A stretch of DNA of 7,500 nt from an uncultured Clostridia bacterium (lineage in GTDB: Bacteria; Bacillota; Clostridia; Lachnospirales; CAMVHY01): contig CAMVHY010000066.1 of assembly GCA_947167415.1 (NCBI GenBank), positions 1 to 7,500 of the forward strand, in the 5' to 3' direction. Both the position numbers and the translations under genes were made by a program. The notes below the pieces were generated by a model, which was not told the origin of the DNA, did not search any database, and was given only the letters and a program-made list of their open reading frames with translations. The first letter of the stretch is position 1. The number at the start of each line of letters is the position of its first letter. Below, piece after piece: positions 1-4,623 of this stretch.

Positions 1-4
1 AAAT

Positions 5-583
5 TTAAAAGAAACACAGGTACATAAAGATACAATGAACATAAATAAAAACCATAAAAGCATCGAGTGTTTTAGCGTATCTAATGGCAGTACCGCGCCA
101 ATGTTTAAAAGCAAAGAAAGGCATAACAAAAACAACAAAGTTACCAATTATAATTATACTGGTAAATGTGATTGCGTTTTGGAGAGATAACTGATTTTAT
201 GTTTTGTTCAGCAATAAAAAAAAATTTTGTTGATATCATAAGCTCTATTTTCGAATAATAATTTTGCATTGAGATTTCTTAGTAAGTTAACAGCTTTTTT
301 GCAATCGGCATGCTTTTCCTCTGTAACAATAAATTTTACAGAAGTTCCGCATACCTTTTTGTTGCCATCGAATAAATTTTTGATGAACTGTACCTCGCTT
401 ACCATAATGCGGCAGTAAATCCCTCCACGGAGACCATGTTTTAAGTATCCAAACAACTGCACACCTGCATTGATAGATTTCCGATTATCTTTGGCTATGC
501 CTCCATATTACCTGTCAGGTGCGGTTTTATTATCTTCCATTCTGCATCACTTATATCAAATCTATGATACGTTTTTTTTCCAT
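5..583 (-). pseudogene. Decayed IS5-family transposase (fused remains of orfA and orfB)
   Basis: Broken insertion-sequence transposase of the two-frame IS5 type. Reading down the minus strand from an ATG at 583 with AGGAG upstream, typical pieces appear in shifting frames. RFDISDAEW (about 567-540) is the orfA start, and an eight-A run just after the ATG puts it out of frame. KDNRKSINAG follows in another frame, then WILKTWSPWRDLLPHYG and GTVHQKFIRWQQKG in a third. Next come orfB pieces: VKFIVTEEKHAD...LLFENRAYD, then a fragment with SVISPKRN, and finally FAFKHWRGTAIRYAKTL down to the stop at 7-5. The stretch that should carry the first catalytic Asp and the GGL(S/T)TKIHA-like segment is absent, so there is an internal deletion as well as several frameshifts. 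It cannot make an active transposase. The family call rests on motif recognition only. Confidence 0.85.
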
Positions 584-667
584 TTTTACTTCGCTCCTAT
601 TTTTTACTTCCCTCCATTATACTTTACTTTATAGTTTATTTCTCTTTTTTATCTTTTTTGTATAAGC

Positions 668-677
668 ACTATCTAAG
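668..677 (+). repeat. 10-bp direct repeat, copy 1
   Basis: cactatctaa, identical to the copy at 899-908 and with partly similar bases before it (taag here, taga there). It lies roughly where the upstream end of the IS remnant would be. It could be a terminal-repeat remnant. Its last four bases, ctaa, resemble the YTAR target site of IS5-type elements. In DNA this AT-rich a 10-mer can also recur by chance. Confidence 0.35.
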
Positions 678-898
678 AAAATTCTGATCAAGTCAACTGG
701 AAATCCAAGTGAAATTTTGATTCTGATTTATGTTGTTTACGTTATATCATCGAAAATACTTTTCTTGCTTTAAAACATTAGCGTTTTATCGCTTCCGGTA
801 TGCCAAAACTTTTGGTGCCTTCATTGCTTATGCATTTGTTTGTTGTATTTTTATGTTACTTTAATTCCATTTTGTTTCTTTGTTTTTCCTCGTGTAGA

Positions 899-908
899 CA
901 CTATCTAA
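899..908 (+). repeat. 10-bp direct repeat, copy 2
   Basis: Second copy of cactatctaa, preceded by gtgtaga and placed directly against the A-tract of the bidirectional hairpin at 911-953. If these are insertion-sequence ends, the 668-908 interval would be a second, more decayed element or a nested end. Confidence 0.35.
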
Positions 909-910
909 AT

Positions 911-953
911 AAAAAAAATTACCGTGGTTATTAGACCATGGCAATTTTTTTTT
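911..953 (-). terminator. Hairpin terminator after the NlpC/P60 gene, possibly bidirectional
   Basis: The arms are aaaaaaaattaccgtggt (911-928) and accatggcaattttttttt (935-953), with a 6-nt loop. Pairing is complete except for one wobble and one A/C mismatch on either strand. The stem is flanked by an A-tract on one side and a T-tract on the other, so it fits an intrinsic terminator read from either direction. It begins 12 bp beyond the stop of the peptidase gene and closes the yabP-to-peptidase cluster. Confidence 0.8.
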
Positions 954-964
954 ATTTACAAAAA

Positions 965-1810
965 CTACTCTGCCTCCACAAATATATTTTTTAATATTTC
1001 TTCCGGCGATTTATTACAATAACCATCTGGGTCAGATATAAATTTATCATTAAATCTGAATCTATCATACTCAGTCAAATAAAAACTTGGTTTGCTTCTC
1101 TTAGGAAATTTTTCTTGATAATCGGGATAATACTTAGCCATATATTCTTCTGCTAATTTTATTGCTTCGCTGTTTAAATTATTATTTTTATCGACAGTTC
1201 CACAAATACTTACCCCAGGTGGACTGGAGTGCACAAATAAAATACTTCCATCAGAACACTTTCCCAAAACCATATAGACATGATATTTGGTTTTCGATGC
1301 CATTATATCCCCCGGTCTAAAATCTTGATCTTCACAAACTTTTTTGCAATCTGTAACATTTCCAAATCCTAACTCAGCCAATTTATCTGCCATCTGTGAA
1401 GATTTAAAAACATATCCTTCTTTTAAATTACCGTCTTTTTCACTCTCAGTTTCTAAATAATTATATAAAACCCAGCCCATATATCCTGTGCAATCAAGCC
1501 CCCAGTAAATTACAACTTTGCTTTTTTCATAATCATAAACTTCGAAATCATAATTATGATTTTGAGAGTCATAAAATTTCTGCCACAACGGATATAATCC
1601 AATCGTTTTCGCCGGTCTTCCTGCACCAATATCTTCTTGATTCCAACCACCACCATAAATATACAAAACCTTCCCGACAGGTTTAACCGCTATTTTTAAT
1701 AAGTCCTTAATCGTATATTTATTCATTGCTTTTACCGTACATAAACTTCCTGTAAAAAATAAATTCACACACAGCACAAAACAAATAAATCTAAAAAAAT
1801 TTTTATACAC
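965..1810 (-). CDS. Secreted NlpC/P60-like cysteine peptidase (probable peptidoglycan hydrolase)
   Basis: 281 residues from a GTG start at 1810, preceded by AAAAGGG about 9 bases upstream; no upstream in-frame start fits better. Residues 5-24 form a hydrophobic signal peptide with a possible signal peptidase site after VKA (26-28), so the protein is probably exported. The mature part has YGGGWNQEDIGAG (52-64), a segment I associate with clostridial cell-wall NlpC/P60 proteins. Next comes the nucleophile motif GLDCTGY with Cys107, then a late domain with His177 (KYHVYMVLG) and a polar His194 (FVHSSPPG). This Cys/His/His layout fits papain-like NlpC/P60 enzymes, which cleave bonds in peptidoglycan stem peptides. 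I see no separate wall-binding repeats such as SH3 or LysM. It starts 47 bp after ispE, with no terminator between, and ends at a hairpin. The exact bond cut and any role in spore cortex or septum are inference. Confidence 0.8.
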   Translation of the reverse strand: MYKNFFRFICFVLCVNLFFTGSLCTVKAMNKYTIKDLLKIAVKPVGKVLYIYGGGWNQEDIGAGRPAKTIGLYPLWQKFYDSQNHNYDFEVYDYEKSKVVIYWGLDCTGYMGWVLYNYLETESEKDGNLKEGYVFKSSQMADKLAELGFGNVTDCKKVCEDQDFRPGDIMASKTKYHVYMVLGKCSDGSILFVHSSPPGVSICGTVDKNNNLNSEAIKLAEEYMAKYYPDYQEKFPKRSKPSFYLTEYDRFRFNDKFISDPDGYCNKSPEEILKNIFVEAE

Positions 1811-1857
1811 CGAACCAACCCTTTTAACAATTTATTTTTTTATTACTCGAAACAAAA

Positions 1858-2736
1858 TTACTCGCTGTGTATAGTTTTTGTGACTAAACATTTCGTCCCT
1901 AAAAAATTTTTCTCTAGTTTTTCTCCTGTTTTCTGCGCTTTATCAAAATCACTGTAAAAACCAAACATACACTTTCCAAATCTATTTAAATTCACTCCAA
2001 GCGCATTATTCTGTAAAATAAAATTTTTTATCTCTTTTATTTTTGGTTCCAAACAGCAAATAAATGTTTCAAGTTCATTATACAAATTTCTTGATATCAA
2101 TTTCAATTTATGATTATTAATTGCATAAATTAATTTATTTGCTCTTTCACTATAAAAACTTATTTTTTTTGAATTTAATTCATTAAAAATATCATCCTGT
2201 GAAAAATCAAAATCCATTTTTACAATTAAAACAAAAATTTTAGGCAATGGCAACAAGTTTTTTAACCCACCGTTGCTATTAATAAAAACAGTTCCATTTA
2301 GAAAACAAAAAACCATATCTCGCCCATATCTCGAACATAATTGCAACGCCTGGTATTTACTTATTCGCAAATCGAATAATTTAGCCAAACCTTTTAAAAT
2401 CGCAACACAAATACTCGCTTCTTCTCCCAAATCGATTTCTTTCGGGATGCGTCTAAATATTTTTATTACCATTCCGCAATTTATTTCATACTCTTCAATC
2501 ATTTTTTTTATAAACTTATAAATAAACCCGCTGTTATTTTTTTCGAGCGTCTTATCATTGCAAAAAATTTTAAATCCAGACAGACCCGCTTTTCTAATTA
2601 TAACATCATCAAAAATCGCAATGCTCTGCATTATTCCAAACGTATCATATCTTTCTATTTTTTTATTCCAAAAAACGTTTAATCCCAAATCTATTTTCGC
2701 AGGTGCTTTTAATCTAATTTCTTCTTGAAGTTTCAT
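1858..2736 (-). CDS. ispE: IspE-like GHMP kinase homologue with degenerate ATP-binding motifs
   Basis: 292 residues, the normal length for 4-diphosphocytidyl-2-C-methyl-D-erythritol kinase, the ATP-dependent fourth step of the MEP isoprenoid pathway. Family marks are KAPAKIDLGLNV (10-21), GIMQSIAIFDDV (34-45), IP (97-98), YGRDMVFCFLNGT (137-149) and the C-terminal TKTI. Catalytic Lys14 and Asp140, matching Lys10 and Asp141 of the E. coli enzyme, are kept. However, the glycine-rich phosphate loop, normally close to GLxGGSSDAA, reads DLGEEASICVA (102-112). The C-terminal MSGSGPTVFG motif reads NLNRFGKCMFG (249-259), and the usual GYHE substrate segment reads RYDT (29-32). The frame is intact, so it is either a protein with reduced or changed activity or a gene in early decay. 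The ATG lies 2 bp after the divIC stop, with GGAG 10 bases upstream inside divIC, so translation is probably coupled. Homology is fairly sure; kinase activity is doubtful. Confidence 0.75.
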   Translation of the reverse strand: MKLQEEIRLKAPAKIDLGLNVFWNKKIERYDTFGIMQSIAIFDDVIIRKAGLSGFKIFCNDKTLEKNNSGFIYKFIKKMIEEYEINCGMVIKIFRRIPKEIDLGEEASICVAILKGLAKLFDLRISKYQALQLCSRYGRDMVFCFLNGTVFINSNGGLKNLLPLPKIFVLIVKMDFDFSQDDIFNELNSKKISFYSERANKLIYAINNHKLKLISRNLYNELETFICCLEPKIKEIKNFILQNNALGVNLNRFGKCMFGFYSDFDKAQKTGEKLEKNFLGTKCLVTKTIHSE

Positions 2737-2738
2737 TT

Positions 2739-3074
2739 TTAACTATCTCCGTTACTTTTAATTTTATTATTTTTTTCCAAACCATTCTCCATATAAAAAA
2801 CAATTTCATCGGATTTTATAAATCCAAGTTCACGTCTGGCTCTTTTTTCAATATAACTCTTCGCCTGACAAAAATTCATTTGTTTTTCCAACTCCCTTTT
2901 TTTTTTTTTTTTTTTTTTTATATTATATATAATTTTTTTTTATTTTTTATAAATTTTTGCATAATTTTTATACTCAAAATAATTTATTAATGCAAACGCT
3001 AAAATTATAAAGCACAAAAACAATGGCATAAATTTATTTTTTACTGGATTTTTATCTCTAACTTTTTTTTTCAT
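2739..3074 (-). pseudogene. divIC: DivIC/FtsB-type septum protein gene with an in-frame TAA at codon 45
   Basis: Read from the ATG at 3074 to the TAA at 2741-2739, this frame has 111 codons, close to the usual DivIC length, but codon 45 (2942-2940) is TAA. Before the stop, codons 1-44 encode a basic N-tail and one membrane helix (about 16-33). After it, in the same frame, come a Lys-rich coil with seven AAA codons, RELEKQM (60-66), and the family's C-terminal signature YIEKRARRELGFIKSDEIVFY (74-94). DivIC is a bitopic membrane protein that pairs with FtsL in the division septum. The order yabP-yabQ-divIC is as in Bacillus. The stop sits between tracts of 6 and 9 A, and a run of 23 A follows. 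The C-terminal half could restart at ATG 66 (GGGAG lies 12 bases upstream), giving a split gene. Readthrough, polymerase slippage, a sequencing error or true decay are all possible. The identity is firm; the gene's functional state is not. Confidence 0.8.
2897..2919. repeat. Run of 23 T (23 A on the coding strand) inside divIC
   Basis: An uninterrupted homopolymer, counted directly. On the minus strand it encodes the Lys stretch of the predicted DivIC coiled coil. Runs this long are prone to replication and transcription slippage and to sequencing error, so the true length is uncertain. Confidence 0.95.
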
Positions 3075-3122
3075 AAGCAAAAATACACACCGCCAAAAAA
3101 ATAATTTTTTTACACATCGCTA

Positions 3123-3131
3123 ATTATAACA
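3123..3131 (-). promoter_or_regulatory. Extended -10 promoter element upstream of divIC
   Basis: The minus strand reads TGTTATAAT, a full match to an extended -10 (TGnTATAAT), about 50 bases before the divIC ATG. There is no clear -35, which extended -10 promoters often lack. It lies just after a weak hairpin behind yabQ, so divIC, ispE and the peptidase gene may have a vegetative promoter separate from yabP-yabQ. Chance matches are common in AT-rich DNA. Confidence 0.4.
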
Positions 3132-3133
3132 AA

Positions 3134-3157
3134 CAAAAAAATCGAAAATAATTCGAC
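3134..3157 (-). terminator. Weak hairpin with T-tract after yabQ
   Basis: The minus strand can pair GTCGAA with TTCGAT (3157-3141) around a 5-nt loop, followed directly by about 6 T. The stem is only 6 bp and AT-heavy, so it would be a leaky terminator at best. It begins 10 bp after the yabQ stop. Confidence 0.35.
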
Positions 3158-3166
3158 CTTTATCTT

Positions 3167-3688
3167 TTAAATTTTTTTAAACATAATTTTTAAATTATCT
3201 ACCAGTCTTTTTAATTTTAATTTCGACCTTTTATTACATATACAAAAATATTTTTTTACAAACATATAGCAACTAAAAAAAATTTTCCCCATAATAAAAA
3301 AAAATGGCTTAAAAATATTTAATAACATACCAACAGGAAAAAAAAATATTTTTATCACGGCAAAAAAAATTCTTATAAAAAAATCACTGATACAAAACAA
3401 CATTTTTAATACGAATGCACTAAATACAATCCAATAAAAAAACAAGCCAAAAAATATTCCGCCTATACAAAAAAATCTTATTTGCCCAAAATTTTTTCCG
3501 AGTATTAATAAAAATATTCCGCCCGAAATAATTATCCAAAATAAAAAATCTTCTACTTGCACAAAAAAATCCTTGTGCTTAATTATTTTTCTGCCCAATC
3601 TTAATAAATCATATAAAAAGCCAATTAATAATCCGCTTAAAATCATTAAAAAAAACAATTTAACTTGATTGTTAACAGATAATATCAT
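3167..3688 (-). CDS. yabQ: Spore cortex biosynthesis membrane protein YabQ
   Basis: 173 residues with several membrane helices, at about 10-26, 48-64 and 72-98 and further hydrophobic stretches to about 150, then a basic tail. The family signature is clear: a Gln near the start (Q8), GFLYDLLRLGRKI (23-35), VEDFLFWI (45-52), then GKNFGQIRFF (64-73) and a glycine-rich helix ending FFYW (83-86). In B. subtilis, YabQ sits in the outer forespore membrane and is needed for cortex formation during sporulation. The start at 3688 is 9 bp after the yabP stop, with AGGAT upstream, so the two are one transcription unit. The protein is extremely Phe- and Ile-rich, which fits the AT-rich DNA, and it is somewhat shorter than the Bacillus protein. 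Confidence 0.85.
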   Translation of the reverse strand: MILSVNNQVKLFFLMILSGLLIGFLYDLLRLGRKIIKHKDFFVQVEDFLFWIIISGGIFLLILGKNFGQIRFFCIGGIFFGLFFYWIVFSAFVLKMLFCISDFFIRIFFAVIKIFFFPVGMLLNIFKPFFFIMGKIFFSCYMFVKKYFCICNKRSKLKLKRLVDNLKIMFKKI

Positions 3689-3697
3689 TTTTTTATC

Positions 3698-3976
3698 CTA
3701 TTTAAATATTTTACTAAAAAACGAAGTTTTACTTTTATTTAAACCGTTCTCATTTTCATAGCTCAAAGAGTTTATCTCGCCATCAATACGCAACTCTCCA
3801 TCATCAAGATTTAATTTGTTTACGTGCAAATTTTGCCCTCCAATAACCAAAACTCCCATTTGTGTGTCGATCACAATCATATCTTCATTAAACGAAATTA
3901 CATCATTTACTCCTGTTATAAAAATATTTTCACGTTGTTCTAATTTCACACAGTGTTTTTGATTTTCATCAGGCAT
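3698..3976 (-). CDS. yabP: Sporulation protein YabP
   Basis: 92 residues, soluble, of the YabP/YqfC family. Visible family pattern: HCVKLEQRENIFITGVNDV (8-26), SFNEDMIVIDTQMGVLVIGG (28-47), then LHVNKLNLDDGEL and IDGEINSLSYEN, a run of short beta strands, and a basic-aromatic C-terminal tail. In Bacillus, yabP is transcribed in the mother cell early in sporulation together with yabQ; its molecular activity is not well defined. A strong AAGGAGAA lies 7 bases before the ATG. A hairpin terminator stands upstream (4075-4045), and between the two the minus strand has a TATAAT (4014-4009) and an ATAATATT box (4035-4028), so this gene probably opens its own transcription unit. I could not assign a sigma factor with confidence. 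Confidence 0.88.
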   Translation of the reverse strand: MPDENQKHCVKLEQRENIFITGVNDVISFNEDMIVIDTQMGVLVIGGQNLHVNKLNLDDGELRIDGEINSLSYENENGLNKSKTSFFSKIFK

Positions 3977-4008
3977 TTTAAAATTCTCCTTGTATATTCT
4001 TTAATCAA

Positions 4009-4035
4009 ATTATATTTTTCTTATACAAATATTAT
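4009..4035 (-). promoter_or_regulatory. Putative promoter of yabP-yabQ
   Basis: The minus strand has ATAATATT (4035-4028), 13 bases, then TATAAT (4014-4009), about 32 bases before the yabP ATG and after the upstream terminator. The ATATT-type upstream box recalls sporulation sigma-E promoters, but the downstream box and spacing do not fit that consensus well, and the DNA is AT-rich enough for chance matches. Confidence 0.3.
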
Positions 4036-4044
4036 TCCTAACGA

Positions 4045-4075
4045 AAAAATAATCCGCGATATTTTTTTATCACGG
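4045..4075 (-). terminator. Intrinsic terminator between the small membrane protein gene and yabP
   Basis: On the minus strand CCGTGATA (4075-4068) pairs with TATCGCGG (4061-4054) around a loop of six A, with one G-U wobble, followed by ATTATTTTTT. The 8-bp stem with a GC-rich base and a U-tract is a good Rho-independent terminator. It would end transcripts from the 76-residue membrane protein gene and isolate the yabP cluster. Confidence 0.8.
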
Positions 4076-4195
4076 GTCTTATTTTTTTATTTAAGTTATA
4101 AATTAGTGATTCAAACAAAACTAAAACATTAAATTTTAGATATCCATCTTGTTTTTTTGGATTTCAGCGCCCTTATTTGATTTAAGCAATTCGTT

Positions 4196-4426
4196 TTACT
4201 TTTTTTCCATTGTACAACTTGTAACTTTGTTTTTTGGAGTACTTGGTTGTTTAACGTGTGCATTTCCCAACCTTTCAGTAAGCTTTTTATCCAATAAAAT
4301 ATTTGCAGCAGTAATAAAGACAAAAAACAAATAGAATAAGTAGTACAATGGAATTGGCTTCTGAAAAAAAGTTACTATCGCTGCAAGAACCAAAATTACA
4401 TCTGCAATTATGATTAAAATTTTCAT
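4196..4426 (-). CDS. Small two-helix membrane protein of unknown function
   Basis: 76 residues from ATG 4426, with TTAGGT six bases upstream. Two hydrophobic helices (about 3-20 and 25-44) are separated by FFQKPIPLYY; a short polar, Lys- and Thr-containing tail follows and ends at TAA 4198-4196. I do not recognise the family. After the stop the same frame stays open for 19 codons (NELLKSNKGAEIQKNKMDI, stop at 4138-4136), a polar helix-like segment that may be an eroded or readthrough tail. The gene lies about 200 bp behind the large membrane protein and before a terminator, so they may be co-transcribed, although a TTGACA box lies in the gap. The ribosome binding site sits in an inverted repeat. 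Translation of the first 76 codons is likely because of the start site and hydrophobic pattern, but not proven. Confidence 0.6.
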   Translation of the reverse strand: MKILIIIADVILVLAAIVTFFQKPIPLYYLFYLFFVFITAANILLDKKLTERLGNAHVKQPSTPKNKVTSCTMEKK

Positions 4427-4431
4427 TTTTG

Positions 4432-4457
4432 ACCTAATCTTATAAGCTTGATTAGGT
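4432..4457 (-). promoter_or_regulatory. Inverted repeat covering the ribosome binding site of the small membrane protein gene
   Basis: A perfect 8-bp inverted repeat, ACCTAATC (4432-4439) and GATTAGGT (4450-4457), with a 10-nt spacer that itself contains the palindrome aagctt. In the minus-strand transcript the second arm contains UUAGGU, the only Shine-Dalgarno-like sequence, six bases before the ATG. Folding would hide it. It could equally be a DNA operator for a dimeric regulator. Confidence 0.6.
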
Positions 4458-4503
4458 TTTAATCTAGATGACTTAAATTTATTTTTGGGTTATCACACAA
4501 CTT

Positions 4504-4535
4504 TTTACCATTCATTGGTAAATTTTTCATGTCAA
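4504..4535 (-). promoter_or_regulatory. TTGACA box with an adjacent perfect inverted repeat (candidate promoter and operator)
   Basis: The minus strand has a consensus -35, TTGACA (4535-4530), then seven bases, then TTTACCA-atgaa-TGGTAAA (4522-4504), a perfect 7-bp inverted repeat placed where a repressor would cover the -10 region. No good -10 hexamer is found at 16-18 bases (AATGGT or ATGGTA), so promoter activity is uncertain. No T-tract follows on the minus strand, so a terminator in the gene direction is unlikely. Confidence 0.35.
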
Positions 4536-4623
4536 CAATATTAAATTAACCTCGTTGTTTGTCTTTGAATTCGTATCAGTTGAATTGACACCACGTCGGA
4601 ATATACTTTTGTGTTGGATGTAT

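Larger units (their letters stand above)
584..910. other. Non-coding stretch between the IS remnant and the peptidase-gene terminator
   Basis: No convincing gene on either strand. The part next to the transposase holds its likely leader: AGGAG near 598-594 and a TATAAT-like hexamer near 620-615 on the minus strand. The 10-mer cactatctaa occurs twice in the same orientation, at 668-677 and 899-908, and may mark transposon ends. The 220 bp between the two copies shows nothing recognisable. Confidence 0.6.

Noticed and set aside
208..462. An 84-codon minus-strand frame as a separate hypothetical gene
   Set aside because: Its parts fall inside the broken transposase: the first third is out-of-frame orfA and the rest is an orfB fragment (VKFIVTEEKHAD, LLFENRAYD). 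It is treated as part of the pseudogene.
2273..2521. An 82-codon plus-strand frame antisense to ispE
   Set aside because: It lies wholly inside the clearly homologous ispE frame and shows no family resemblance.
4129..4323. A 64-codon minus-strand frame overlapping the small membrane protein gene
   Set aside because: It is a shifted-frame shadow of the 76-codon gene, with no ribosome binding site of its own and no protein-like pattern.
2739..4426. Reassignment of TAA to an amino acid, suggested by the TAA codons in divIC and the small membrane protein gene
   Set aside because: ispE, yabQ and the large protein all end at TAA in the expected places, so TAA works as a stop here.
4565..4586. Two copies of ttgaatt 15 bp apart downstream of the large gene
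   Set aside because: They are too short and too AT-rich to separate from chance, and no pairing or further copies support them.
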